From: a virus | IMG/VR virus record: IMGVR_UViG_3300032282_006987 | Span: 1-41,492 of that record | Reading direction: 5' to 3' (one strand) | DNA: 41,492 bases | Notes under the pieces: generated by a model | Seen by the model: only the letters and a program-made list of their open reading frames with translations | Databases searched by the model: none | Told to the model about the DNA's origin: nothing | Shown here: piece by piece, positions 7,625 through 16,704 of the stretch | Position numbering within the stretch: position 1 is the first letter of the stretch | Layout of the letters: each line of letters begins with the position of its first letter | Made by a program: the position numbers and the translations under genes

Positions 7625-9633
7625 TGAAAACTAAAGTTTTGGCAGATCATTCCAAGTTTTGGCTTGGCGAGGATTTCAATGCTCAAAAGTTTGACGCCGG
7701 TTCTACAATGGCGTTGCTCAAACTGTCGGCGTATCGCCGTGCTATTGGAAACTTCGTGTATATTCTTACCGGAAAGAACATTCCGGTTCGTTTTGCCGAG
7801 AATTCAACATCCATGACCGATGGTAAAGTTATTTACATTGGTGGTGAACTGACCAAGGGTGAATTTGACCCCACGGTTGGATTGTCGTTGCACGAAGCCA
7901 TGCACATTGTCAAAAGCGATTTTGATTTGATCAAGACCATGTGGGGAAAAATTCCTCGCAGTTTGATCGCAGCCGGTAAAGGAAAGTTTGACCAAAACTA
8001 TATTGGTGGTCTGGCAAAATATATTCTCAATGTGGTTGAGGATAGATATATTGATGCGTGGGCCTATGAGAGCGCGCCGGGCTATCGTGGATATTATCAA
8101 GCATTGTATGACCGATATTTCAATTTGCCCGAAATTGGTGAAGCATTGAAGTCTGATGCTTATCGCAATGCCACGGTCAAAAATTATAAATTTCGTCTGA
8201 CCAATATTACAAACGTCAACACCGATCTGGACGCTCTACCTGAATTGCGCAAGATTAGCGAACTATTGGATTTGAGCAATATTCTGCGTGCTGAACTGGC
8301 GAATCCAAAGGATCGCTTGGAATTGGCATATCAAATCACCGAGGTTATTATCAAAAGTGTTATAGAAGAAAAAGACAAACCAAAGCAGCAGGACGAGCAA
8401 GACGCCCAATCTGGGGATGGCAAATCTTCTGATGATAAAACAGAACAGTCCAATTCGACCGACGATGCCGATGATGTATTGGGCGGTGCGCCTTCGTCTG
8501 CCAATCCTATCCAAACCGACTCTGATGAAAGCGAAGATGAAAATCCATCCAAAGATTTAACCGAAGCGCAGAAGAAGAAGGTTGATAAAATCGTTGAGAA
8601 ACAAGAACAAATTGTTTCTCGCGAAGTTCAACAATCTCCTTTTGATAAGGACACTATCAAGAAACTTCAAATCCTTGAACAAAGTTCGGTTGATATTGTA
8701 CAAGTTGGTGACGAAACTGTACCAAGGGTTGATTGTGTTTTTGTAAAAAATATGACCCGCGAACTTATGATGACCGAGGAATTTCCTTACACCAGTAAGT
8801 TTTCCCGTGAAACCGGCAATCCCGTCTCATCCCGAGGAGTGCAGCAGGGAATTATTCTCGGAACTATGCTTGGTCGCAAATTGCAAATTCGCAGTGAAGT
8901 AAAAACCACAAAATTTACTCGCCTACAAAAAGGAAAGATTGATAAGCGTTTGTTGGCATCTATTGGATTTCAAGGAGAAAATTTGTTTTACCAAACTACC
9001 ACAGACAAATATAAAAATGCTCATTTGCATGTAACTGTGGATGCTTCTTCTTCAATGGAAACAAAGTGGGAAAAAACAATGACCACGCTGGTCGCCATTG
9101 CCAAAGCCGTTAGCATGATCAACAATGTAACTTTGAGTATTTCATTTCGCAGCGGAGTTCATATGGACCGAAATAGATGGGGTGGAAATGAAACTCCGTA
9201 CATTGTGATGGCATATGACTCGCGCAAAGACAAGTTCAGCAAGATTGTTCAACTATTTCCATTGTTGTTTCCACATGGCTCAACACCAGAAGGCTTGGCA
9301 TTTCAAGCAATCATCAAGCACGTTCCGGCTTCTACATATGAAATGGATAGTTATTTTGTAAATCTGTCTGACGGAGAACCTGCATTTGGCATTGGTTATC
9401 ATGGAAAAGTCGCCGCAGAACACACAAAGAAGCAAATCAATAAAATTCGTGAAATTGGAGTGTCTGTTTTGAGTTACTTCGTTGAATGTAATAATGTAAA
9501 CAACAACCGTTCTGACAAAAATTCCAACTTGTTTCGCACCATGTATGGCAAAGATGCGCAATTCGTTGATGTTCAGAACGTTGTGCAGATTGCTCATACA
9601 TTGAATAAAATGTTCCTTTCTAAAGAAAGTTGA
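7624..9633 (+). CDS. HExxH metallopeptidase-like plus VWA-domain protein, partner of the AAA+ ATPase
   Basis: This 669-residue protein has an HExxH motif (H90-E-A-M-H94) in a helix of its N-terminal part, with VVEDRYID about 50 residues on that could supply the third zinc ligand. Next comes a long acidic, Ser/Asp-rich linker (about residues 250-320), as seen in CobT-type proteins. The C-terminal part is a von Willebrand factor A domain with a MIDAS motif DASSS near residue 475 and a later LSDGEP strand-loop. Coupling to the upstream AAA+ gene makes this a MoxR-VWA style pair (CobS/CobT, NorQ/NorD, CbbQ/CbbO). The target is unknown: cobaltochelatase activity is not supported, since no cobalamin genes are nearby. 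A regulated protease or a protein-remodelling role is inferred. Confidence 0.82.
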   Translation: MKTKVLADHSKFWLGEDFNAQKFDAGSTMALLKLSAYRRAIGNFVYILTGKNIPVRFAENSTSMTDGKVIYIGGELTKGEFDPTVGLSLHEAMHIVKSDFDLIKTMWGKIPRSLIAAGKGKFDQNYIGGLAKYILNVVEDRYIDAWAYESAPGYRGYYQALYDRYFNLPEIGEALKSDAYRNATVKNYKFRLTNITNVNTDLDALPELRKISELLDLSNILRAELANPKDRLELAYQITEVIIKSVIEEKDKPKQQDEQDAQSGDGKSSDDKTEQSNSTDDADDVLGGAPSSANPIQTDSDESEDENPSKDLTEAQKKKVDKIVEKQEQIVSREVQQSPFDKDTIKKLQILEQSSVDIVQVGDETVPRVDCVFVKNMTRELMMTEEFPYTSKFSRETGNPVSSRGVQQGIILGTMLGRKLQIRSEVKTTKFTRLQKGKIDKRLLASIGFQGENLFYQTTTDKYKNAHLHVTVDASSSMETKWEKTMTTLVAIAKAVSMINNVTLSISFRSGVHMDRNRWGGNETPYIVMAYDSRKDKFSKIVQLFPLLFPHGSTPEGLAFQAIIKHVPASTYEMDSYFVNLSDGEPAFGIGYHGKVAAEHTKKQINKIREIGVSVLSYFVECNNVNNNRSDKNSNLFRTMYGKDAQFVDVQNVVQIAHTLNKMFLSKES

Positions 9634-9652
9634 TACTTTTTATCAAAACGTC

Positions 9653-9680
9653 TTGACTTTATATATTATGTGTTCATACT
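9653..9680 (+). promoter_or_regulatory. Promoter TTGACT-N16-CATACT before rIIA
   Basis: TTGACT (9653-9658) and CATACT (9675-9680) are 16 bases apart. The segment TGTTCATA around the -10 is identical, at the same distance from the -35, to the promoter at 28353-28380. The leader to rIIA is about 20 bases. Confidence 0.7.
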
Positions 9681-9704
9681 GGTCACATAGTAATAAAACA
9701 ACCC

Positions 9705-11894
9705 ATGATTATCACACAAGAAGTATCCTCTCCGGTCATCAGCAACATTCTTGCTGCTCCGACTCGTTTCAAGATCAAGGCGTCTGCCAAGGCATTTAAG
9801 ATTCTGTCTGGTTTCTATAGCGAACCCATTCTTGCTATTCCGCGTGAACTTGGAGCCAATGCGTGGGACAGTCATGTCAAGGCCAAGAATGCAGACAAGA
9901 TGTTTGAGGTTCATGCTCCCAACACATTGGAACCGTGGTTTAGTGTTCGCGACTTTGGCACTGGTCTGACACCAGAAGCCATCGACACTATTTATACCAC
10001 ATATTTTGAGTCTACCAAGACATCTGATAATGATAGTGATGGCTGCATGGGGCTTGGCAGCAAGACTCCTTTCAATTATACCGAAAATTTCAATGTGACT
10101 TCTTGGTATGCTGGTAAGAAGCATATTTATAATTGTTTTATTGATGAACAGGGTTCTCCCAACATCATGCATGTTGCTACTGAAAATTCCACTGAGCACA
10201 ATGGTCTGGAAGTCAAGTTTGGTGTGAAGATTTCCGACATTGGTATGTGGGTTGACAAGATCACTCGTGCATATGAGCCGTTTCGTTATCGTCCGGTCAT
10301 CAAGGGCGCGAAGATTGAATACAAGCCGCGAGAATATATTTACACTGGCAAGCGTTGGTCTATGCGAAAGAACGACGGTGGTTATTATAACCGTGGTTGC
10401 AATGCGTTCATGGGCAACTACTGCTATCCTATCAATAGCAATGCTCTTCGCAATGCAATTTATAAGAATAATAACGATAATGCTTATAAGTTGGAACAGG
10501 CGTTGAACTATGGCAACTTTGACTTTTTCTTTGATATTGGAGAACTGGAAGTTGCGCCGAACAAAGAACAACTGCAATATGAAGATAACAATGCTACCAC
10601 ATTGGCTATTATTTCTGCGTTGGAAATTGCAATTTCTGAACTCAAGGCGATGGTTGACAAGAGCATCGAAACTCCCAAGAGTCGTTGGGAAGCCATGTAT
10701 CTTTACAACAAGTATAATGGCTACAACAGTCAATATAATCATGTTCGTAATATTATTGGTGACATCAAGATCAACTTTAACGGAACAAGTGTGAGCATTG
10801 GCAACGAAAGCGTAAATGGTGCGCACAAAGCCGCTGGCACGCTTGATCCAAACAATAATATTTCTTCAACCTTTGTGGTTTATATGCTTGATACAACCAA
10901 CGGTCGCTTCAAGCGAACTGGTAATTATCATCCATATTCCGACAGTCGTGATGTGCAGATTCTTTATACCAATCAATCTTCTATCAAGAGTGCTCGTCTG
11001 CGATATCACTTGCGTACAAAGTATGCCACTGGAACATTTCCTACTTGTTTTATCATCACTGATATTTCCAAGAACAATGAGAATTTCTTTAAGCACATGA
11101 AGTATTTTGGGTGGGACAATAATCATGTCACCGATATTGATGCTCTGCCCAAGCCTCCCAAGGTTGCTCGTCAAAAGAAGACCGCTGGCACCGATGAAAT
11201 TTTTTACGCGAGCATCAGTGAGTTTACCCAGCCCACACAGAAGCATTACAGTGGTCCGTATGTACATTGGAGCAAAAAAGCCGCTACATTTGATTCTACC
11301 GGAACATATTATTATGTTGACTTCTTTTATTCCGACCCTGTTTGGAACAATGGTAAAAACGTGGATGTTTTTATGACCGAAGCCGTAAAGTTGTTTGTAG
11401 ACAACAAGATCAATGGTTCAGAAACCACCATTTATGGCATCAATGTAAAAAATAAAAACCTGTTGAAAATCGGCAAATGGATCAATATCTTTGATGCTGT
11501 AAAGAAAGTTGTGTTGGGCAACAAAGCCCAGCATGAACAAGAAATTTATCGTGCTCAACAGAGAGAATCTTTTGAAGCTCTTGGTTCTATTTACCAGAAA
11601 CTGACTCGTTATCCACAGATTGTGACCAATATCACAAGCAATGATACTCGCAATATGTTTCAGACTTTTATTAAGACTTACAATGAACTGAACAAAGATT
11701 GTGCCAATAACATTGGATTTCTATCTTTGTTTGATATCAAGGCAAAAAAGCATGTTGATTTAGACATCATTCCCGCTACATTTAAAAAAATTCTAACTAC
11801 CAAGTATCTTGGTGTATTTGATATTGGTGATCATTATCATATGGCTCCAGAGCCGTTTTATAAAATCATCAACTTTATTGACGAAAAGTCCTAA
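9705..11894 (+). CDS. rIIA: rIIA-like GHKL ATPase
   Basis: This 729-residue protein resembles T4 rIIA, which with rIIB protects infected cells against lambda Rex exclusion and associates with the membrane. The N-terminal ATPase fold of the GHKL superfamily (Hsp90, MutL, gyrase B) is visible: IPRELGANAWDSH near residue 46 is the N-box, DFGTGLTP near 85 the G1 box, and GLGSKTPF near 112 the G2 box. The large C-terminal part has no motif I can name. Length is close to T4 rIIA (725 residues). It has its own promoter at 9653-9680 and is followed by rIIB, as in T4. An antisense frame of 386 codons inside it is a shadow. Confidence 0.88.
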   Translation: MIITQEVSSPVISNILAAPTRFKIKASAKAFKILSGFYSEPILAIPRELGANAWDSHVKAKNADKMFEVHAPNTLEPWFSVRDFGTGLTPEAIDTIYTTYFESTKTSDNDSDGCMGLGSKTPFNYTENFNVTSWYAGKKHIYNCFIDEQGSPNIMHVATENSTEHNGLEVKFGVKISDIGMWVDKITRAYEPFRYRPVIKGAKIEYKPREYIYTGKRWSMRKNDGGYYNRGCNAFMGNYCYPINSNALRNAIYKNNNDNAYKLEQALNYGNFDFFFDIGELEVAPNKEQLQYEDNNATTLAIISALEIAISELKAMVDKSIETPKSRWEAMYLYNKYNGYNSQYNHVRNIIGDIKINFNGTSVSIGNESVNGAHKAAGTLDPNNNISSTFVVYMLDTTNGRFKRTGNYHPYSDSRDVQILYTNQSSIKSARLRYHLRTKYATGTFPTCFIITDISKNNENFFKHMKYFGWDNNHVTDIDALPKPPKVARQKKTAGTDEIFYASISEFTQPTQKHYSGPYVHWSKKAATFDSTGTYYYVDFFYSDPVWNNGKNVDVFMTEAVKLFVDNKINGSETTIYGINVKNKNLLKIGKWINIFDAVKKVVLGNKAQHEQEIYRAQQRESFEALGSIYQKLTRYPQIVTNITSNDTRNMFQTFIKTYNELNKDCANNIGFLSLFDIKAKKHVDLDIIPATFKKILTTKYLGVFDIGDHYHMAPEPFYKIINFIDEKS

Positions 11895-11900
11895 AATATA

Positions 11901-11927
11901 TTGACATTAATCAATAATCCACATAAT
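11901..11927 (+). promoter_or_regulatory. Putative promoter before rIIB
   Basis: TTGACA (11901-11906) is followed after 15 bases by CATAAT (11922-11927), with about 30 bases of leader to rIIB. The -35 is consensus; the spacing is slightly short. Confidence 0.55.
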
Positions 11928-11963
11928 ATAGCAGCATTGAATAGATTAACTAATTAAAAACTT

Positions 11964-13217
11964 ATGAGTAATACACAAAACAGCATCCCGTATGTTATCA
12001 AGACAAATGGTTCCGTCACACTCTATCTCAAAAACGAGTGTTTGACCGTGGCAACTGACCACCCAAATTATAATAAGATTATTGAAAGTATCAAAGCAGG
12101 AGACTTCAGCAAGATTGAAAACCTCGTGAATGTTGCCAAGGCTGTGTCTCAATACACTGGCAATCGTGTCAAGATTGAAAATGGTCAAATTTTTTATGGT
12201 GGCTTTGCTGTTCATAATACTCTAACTGACCGCATCATCAAGATGATGAGTGAAGGTTTCAAGTTTGATCATATGGTCAAGTTCCTTGAAAACCTTATGC
12301 AGAATACTTCTGCTCGTGCCGTGAGTGAGACTTATTGGTTCCTTGAGAACTATGGTCTGCCTATCACCGAGGACGGTTGCTTCTTGGCTTATAAAGCCGT
12401 TCGCAATGACTATACTGATATTTATTCTGGCAAGTTCTCCAATAGTGTTGGTGCCGTTGTTTCTATGCCTCGTAATATGGTTGATGACAATTATGGGATT
12501 GATTGTAGCAAGGGTTTGCACGTTGGTGCGCTTGATTATGTCGTTGGCTATGGTCACTTCGTCAAGGGACAAGTTCGCTCTGAGAACGGAAACCGTCTAT
12601 TGATCGTCAAGGTCAATCCCAAGGATGTTGTGAGCGTTCCACAATACGAGGGTCATACAAAGATGCGCGTGTGCGAATATACCGTTGCGTCTGAAATCCT
12701 TGATGTAGTAAAGGAACTGGACAAGGTTATTTATACAAGCAATGCTGAAGCCCTGAACGCTGATTATTGGGATGGTTGTAACGACGATTGTGATGAATCG
12801 GATGACGGCGATGAGCCAAGTTCCGATACTGGTTGCGGCAACGATTGCACTTGTCAGAGCAATTCTACGACAGTTGATACAACCTCACCTTGGAATGCAG
12901 AAGCATATCGTGAAGGTTATAAAATTGGTGCATCCGATATGGACGTTGGATACAAATATGGAGTCAATCGTGACTACAGCCGCGAGAATTCCTATCGCAA
13001 GGGATATAATGATGGTTACAACGAGCGTATAAACCAAGCTGATGCCGATGTTCCTTCGGAAGAAGATGTTGAACATGCTCAATATCTCGCTGGCTATGAG
13101 CAGGGAGAATCCGATGCTGGTTCTGGCTATGATTTTGGTACAAATCTAATCAATGACGCCAGTATTGAATTCGAAGACGGCTACTCTGATGGATTCAATG
13201 ACAACTCCAAAAGCTAA
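11964..13217 (+). CDS. rIIB: rIIB-like protein with duplicated Gly-Tyr C-terminal repeat
   Basis: Residues 1-255 resemble the T4-type rIIB proteins, including the segment FLAYKAVRNDYTDIYSGKF (about 140-158) and SKGLHVGALDY (182-192). At 417 residues it is longer than T4 rIIB (about 312). The extension starts with an acidic, Cys-rich linker (C272, C276, C291, C295, C297), which could bind a metal or form disulfides. After it come two 41-residue copies, 314-354 and 373-413, that align without gaps and carry GYxxG or GYxxGF motifs at matching places. The repeat is probably a surface or oligomerisation element; its function is unknown. It follows rIIA after 69 bases, and there is a TTGACA promoter in the gap. 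Confidence 0.85.
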   Translation: MSNTQNSIPYVIKTNGSVTLYLKNECLTVATDHPNYNKIIESIKAGDFSKIENLVNVAKAVSQYTGNRVKIENGQIFYGGFAVHNTLTDRIIKMMSEGFKFDHMVKFLENLMQNTSARAVSETYWFLENYGLPITEDGCFLAYKAVRNDYTDIYSGKFSNSVGAVVSMPRNMVDDNYGIDCSKGLHVGALDYVVGYGHFVKGQVRSENGNRLLIVKVNPKDVVSVPQYEGHTKMRVCEYTVASEILDVVKELDKVIYTSNAEALNADYWDGCNDDCDESDDGDEPSSDTGCGNDCTCQSNSTTVDTTSPWNAEAYREGYKIGASDMDVGYKYGVNRDYSRENSYRKGYNDGYNERINQADADVPSEEDVEHAQYLAGYEQGESDAGSGYDFGTNLINDASIEFEDGYSDGFNDNSKS

Positions 13218-13269
13218 AATTTGCTAGAATAAAATATAATAATCAACAACAACTAAATAATAAAATATT

Positions 13270-13662
13270 ATGTCAAATAAAACAAATAAGACAAGTAAGA
13301 AAAACTCGTTCGTCATTGAATGGCCCACAAGCCACTTTACAATTGATGACATTCAAGGCAAGTATCCAGATGTAGTCAATATCACCCTTCGTTTCCGAGT
13401 GAAGAAGGCTGTTGAAAACAAGGATGTTATGGTAATTGGTAAAATCAAGCCCGCCATTGGTCGTCCGAAGCTTGTATTCTCTCGTGCAAATCCCAGCAAG
13501 GAATTGCTTGAAGCCGCCAAAGCCGCTGGAGTTATTTCTGCTACCGAGACATTGGCAACAGTTTCGGTTGCCGAGGTGAAGACCGATAAGAAGAACAAAG
13601 CCGTGGTTCCTGCCACCGCAACTGCTGCTGCCACTAGCACTGTTGCTACACCTGCAAGTTGA
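13270..13662 (+). CDS. Small basic protein of unknown function
   Basis: I do not recognise this 130-residue protein. It has a Lys/Ser/Thr-rich N-terminus, a compact middle part (about 15-95) with the basic stretches RFRVKKAVENKD and GRPKLVFSR, and a low-complexity Ala/Thr tail (about 112-130). There is no signal peptide or transmembrane segment. The basic middle could bind nucleic acid, but no motif proves it. It lies directly after rIIB and is closed by a strong terminator, so it ends that transcription unit. Confidence 0.65.
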   Translation: MSNKTNKTSKKNSFVIEWPTSHFTIDDIQGKYPDVVNITLRFRVKKAVENKDVMVIGKIKPAIGRPKLVFSRANPSKELLEAAKAAGVISATETLATVSVAEVKTDKKNKAVVPATATAAATSTVATPAS

Positions 13663-13692
13663 TATAGAACTAATTATAGTTCAAGTCAATAG

Positions 13693-13724
13693 ACCGCCGA
13701 AGCCTAAAAACTTCGGCGGTTTTC
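13693..13724 (+). terminator. Intrinsic terminator after the 13270-13662 gene
   Basis: A perfect 10-bp stem, ACCGCCGAAG (13693-13702) with CTTCGGCGGT (13711-13720), runs into T-rich sequence. Confidence 0.95.
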
Positions 13725-13735
13725 TATTTATATAT

Positions 13736-14080
13736 ATGAAAAAGAAGCCGTTACATCTAAAAGAAATATATCCAAAGGAAAATATATTTTATTGGTATGA
13801 CTTGGGAGAATCAATGTATGCTTTATATGATAGTGACATGGGTGAACCAATTTCATATGGCAGTCTAAATTTGGTTGTGGGCACAATAAGAGCCATAAAT
13901 GAAGAAGTAGCAACAGGAAAGCGAAACAGATGTATGCTATGGTATTTTAAGCGTGATGCTATGCAGGGATGGAAAAAACACACTCCACCTGTTTTATTCA
14001 ATTGGAATCCAGAAACAACAGACAAAAAGGTGGTAACAGATAAAAAGAAAGCTGAAAATATAGATAAAAAAACTGTATAG
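13736..14080 (+). CDS. Small protein of unknown function
   Basis: The ATG at 13736 is chosen because any upstream start would run through the terminator at 13693-13724. The 114-residue product has no family I know. It is rich in aromatic residues (IFYWYDLGES, LWYFKRDAMQGWKK) and ends in a Lys/Thr-rich polar tail. There is no signal peptide. It is followed after 19 bases by a small membrane protein gene. Confidence 0.6.
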   Translation: MKKKPLHLKEIYPKENIFYWYDLGESMYALYDSDMGEPISYGSLNLVVGTIRAINEEVATGKRNRCMLWYFKRDAMQGWKKHTPPVLFNWNPETTDKKVVTDKKKAENIDKKTV

Positions 14081-14099
14081 TGAAATAAATGTTTGACCA

Positions 14100-14327
14100 A
14101 TGGTTATATTGATGTATAGTGTTGTTCATATGGTTACAGAGATACTTGATATGATACGAGCGTGGGATGTTTGGGTACAATTCTTTTTTGTCATCATTGT
14201 TGCTACACTGGGAACAGGCATTGGCATGGCTGCAATTGGATTGATTGGTGAATTTGTAAACAACACATTGCCAATATTGATTCGCGGGTATCCAAAAAAA
14301 GAAGATGAGGACGATGAGAAAAAATGA
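14100..14327 (+). CDS. Small single-span membrane protein
   Basis: This 75-residue protein has a strongly hydrophobic segment (FFFVIIVATLGTGIGMAAIGLI, about residues 28-49) with a GxGxG-like small-residue pattern, followed by a short charged tail ending in EDEDDEKK. ATG codons at 14112 and 14130 are alternative starts. Its stop overlaps the start of the glycosyltransferase gene (ATGA at 14324-14327), so it is translated with the sugar cassette. Function is unknown; a membrane anchor or a small phage inner-membrane protein is possible. Confidence 0.6.
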   Translation: MVILMYSVVHMVTEILDMIRAWDVWVQFFFVIIVATLGTGIGMAAIGLIGEFVNNTLPILIRGYPKKEDEDDEKK

Positions 14328-16009
14328 TTACGCGAAACGATGTTACATTTGTAATACCAATATTCAACTTACAACAGGATAGAATAAACAACTTAAAGTT
14401 TATTCTGCCATATGTTCTATCCACTGGTTGTAAGGTATTATTGGTTGAACAAACGGCAAATAATCAATCAAACTTGACCGACACTATAGATGAAATAGTA
14501 ACTCTTGAATTTGTTGATAAGTTCAAACACTCGCTTTATATACACGAAAGCAATTTGATACACAAGACGGGTATAATAAATTGGGCAGTGAATAACTTCG
14601 TAGACACAAAGTATGTTTGGGTAAACGACGTAGATTTCTATATGAAATATAGTGATGCGTTTTATACCCAGTGGGATACATCGTTCATTCAACCATACGA
14701 TACGGCAAAAAAGCTAACAAAGAATGAAAGTGAAATCCTGATGCGAGGAGAGCGACTTGATGTATCTTATGTCGAGTTTGACGCCGAATATATTTCTTTG
14801 TATGGTGCGTTGTCTTTTATATTTGAACGAAATGCATTTATTGCGTCTGGTGGAATGGATGAAAATCTTTTTGGTTGGGCACAAGAAGATGTTGAGTTCA
14901 CCAACAGACTGAAAGCATCTGGAGCAGAAATACAAACATTGGAATTGAAGGGTGTTCATTTGTGGCACCCAACAAAATTGAATGAAGTCGCAAAAAATAC
15001 GACCGAAATAAAACCATTGGAATGCACCATATTTGTACAGCCAGCAGGTAAGGCTTCAAAAAGGTCGGACTTGGCAATCATAACATGCTATTTTAATTGG
15101 TGTGGTTTTGCAACTCCATCCAGAAATTTTCACCGATTTCTGCGAGAAATGAAAAAGAGCGATCTTCCTGTGTTTGGAGTAGAATTGTCACTCACAGACA
15201 AGTTTGAAACAACCGGAATGCGTGGATGGTCACAACTCAAAGTCAAGAAAGAGAATGTGTGTTTTCAAAAAGAAGCATGCCTAAATCTGGTTGAAAAGAA
15301 AGTTCCGGTACAATATACAAAAATTGCTTGGATTGATTGTGATTTGATGTTTTTGAATGACAATTGGTATTACCAAGCATCTAAAAAATTGGATAAGCAC
15401 AAGCTAATACAACTATATACTCACGGATACAACACAGACAAGTATGGAAGAACGGTGTTGGAATTTCCTGGCATTATGTATATGCGTGATAAAGTTCCAC
15501 ACAGCGAGTGGGTAAAACATTCTGGTTATCCCGGTGGTGCATGGGCAGCAAGAAGAGATTTGTGGAAACATGGAGGGCTGTATCCATATGCCGTTATGGG
15601 AGGAGGAGACACGGTGTTTATATATTCAATGTATGATCACAGTTTTGAAAAGAGTGCGTATGAAAACATCGGAATAAAAAAGAACTCAGAGTTAAGCGTA
15701 TATACGAATTGGAAGAAGTCGGCTGTTTCTTATATTCAAAAGGACATTTCTTATATAGAAAACAAGTTTTTGCACGAATGGCACGGAGACAAGAAAAATC
15801 GTAACTATGTGGATAGACATACGGTTCTAAAGAACATTGAAATAAAGAAACAAGTTCGCCTCGACGAGCGAGGTATAATAGAATTTTACAATATTACCGA
15901 CACCACCATTCATGATGAAATTTACAATTATTTTCTAGGAAGAGATGAAGACGGGTTCTTGGACGATTTAGCAGACATTGGTAACAAAAAATACAATCAG
16001 ATTGCATGA
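14324..16009 (+). CDS. Two-domain GT-A fold glycosyltransferase
   Basis: This 561-residue protein appears to hold two glycosyltransferase domains in a row. Residues 1-235 look like family 2-type enzymes: TFVIPIFNLQ at the N-terminus, WVNDVDFY near 102 as the DxD-type metal site, then GMDENLFGWAQEDVEF near 180, the acceptor-side motif found in N-terminal galactosyltransferase-like proteins. Residues 245-470 are a second module with AIITCYFNWCGF, WIDCDLMF near 342 as another DxD-like motif, and GGAWAARRDLW followed by MGGGDTVF. It starts the coupled cassette of sugar and methyl-transfer genes. The sugar and acceptor are unknown. Candidates are phage virion proteins, DNA or host surface glycan. 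Confidence 0.8.
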   Translation: MITRNDVTFVIPIFNLQQDRINNLKFILPYVLSTGCKVLLVEQTANNQSNLTDTIDEIVTLEFVDKFKHSLYIHESNLIHKTGIINWAVNNFVDTKYVWVNDVDFYMKYSDAFYTQWDTSFIQPYDTAKKLTKNESEILMRGERLDVSYVEFDAEYISLYGALSFIFERNAFIASGGMDENLFGWAQEDVEFTNRLKASGAEIQTLELKGVHLWHPTKLNEVAKNTTEIKPLECTIFVQPAGKASKRSDLAIITCYFNWCGFATPSRNFHRFLREMKKSDLPVFGVELSLTDKFETTGMRGWSQLKVKKENVCFQKEACLNLVEKKVPVQYTKIAWIDCDLMFLNDNWYYQASKKLDKHKLIQLYTHGYNTDKYGRTVLEFPGIMYMRDKVPHSEWVKHSGYPGGAWAARRDLWKHGGLYPYAVMGGGDTVFIYSMYDHSFEKSAYENIGIKKNSELSVYTNWKKSAVSYIQKDISYIENKFLHEWHGDKKNRNYVDRHTVLKNIEIKKQVRLDERGIIEFYNITDTTIHDEIYNYFLGRDEDGFLDDLADIGNKKYNQIA

Positions 16010-16698
16010 AACACAAAACTTTGGTAGTTGGTTATGGTGAAATTGGATTGGCACTTGAAAAAGTGCTCGGCAAGGTTTATGATGTTCATGTAGTAGACAT
16101 AAAATTGACACCAAAAATAAAGTACGCCCATGTTATGCATATATGCTTTCCGTACAGCAAAAAGTTTGTGCGAGAAGTAAAGAAGTACCAAAAATGGTAT
16201 AAGCCAAGATACACGATTATTCATTCCACGGTTCCCGTTGGAACAGCAAATAAATGTGGAGCATTTTATTCTCCGGTGAGAGGCATACACCCACATTTGG
16301 AAGAAAGCCTAAAAACTTTTGTGAAATACTTAGCACCAAGAAACAAATGGCTCAGTAAGTATTTCACCGATGTTGGTATACCAACCGAAGAGGTTGACAG
16401 ACCAGAAACACTAGAAGTTATGAAGTTGTATTGCACAACATTGTATGGTCTAAATATCATCGCTGAAAAAGAGATACGGAAATACTGCCAGAAGCATGAT
16501 TTGGATTTTGATGTGGTATATACCAAGTGCAATCAAACATACAACGAAGGCTACAAGAAATTAGGATTTCCTCAATATAGTAAATATATTCTTGAGCATC
16601 ACGACGGTAAGATAGGTGGACATTGTATTATACCAAACTGCGAATTGCTGAAAACCAATATCGCCAAGTTTATTTTGGAGCAAAACAAAAAATATTGA
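16006..16698 (+). CDS. Short UDP-sugar dehydrogenase-like NAD-binding protein
   Basis: This 230-residue protein has an N-terminal Rossmann glycine motif (VVGYGEIG, residues 7-14) and STVPVGT near 68, a hallmark of UDP-glucose and UDP-N-acetylmannosamine 6-dehydrogenases. Near its C-terminus GGHCIIPN resembles the catalytic-cysteine segment of the UDP-ManNAc dehydrogenase branch. The family is normally about 390-440 residues, so this is a much reduced form lacking the second Rossmann domain. It may be a specialised mini-enzyme or only a nucleotide-sugar binder. It overlaps the preceding glycosyltransferase by four bases, and the next gene starts seven bases after it. Confidence 0.62.
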   Translation: MKHKTLVVGYGEIGLALEKVLGKVYDVHVVDIKLTPKIKYAHVMHICFPYSKKFVREVKKYQKWYKPRYTIIHSTVPVGTANKCGAFYSPVRGIHPHLEESLKTFVKYLAPRNKWLSKYFTDVGIPTEEVDRPETLEVMKLYCTTLYGLNIIAEKEIRKYCQKHDLDFDVVYTKCNQTYNEGYKKLGFPQYSKYILEHHDGKIGGHCIIPNCELLKTNIAKFILEQNKKY

Positions 16699-16704
16699 TA
16701 TTGT

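Noticed and set aside
7624-9633. Cobaltochelatase subunit CobT
   Set aside because: The VWA part is similar in kind, but no cobalamin pathway genes are present and the HExxH domain is not part of CobT.
9666-10826. 386-codon reading frame antisense to rIIA
   Set aside because: It lies wholly inside a well-supported GHKL gene, has no recognisable domain, and repeats hydrophobic Ile/Val runs typical of a shadow frame.
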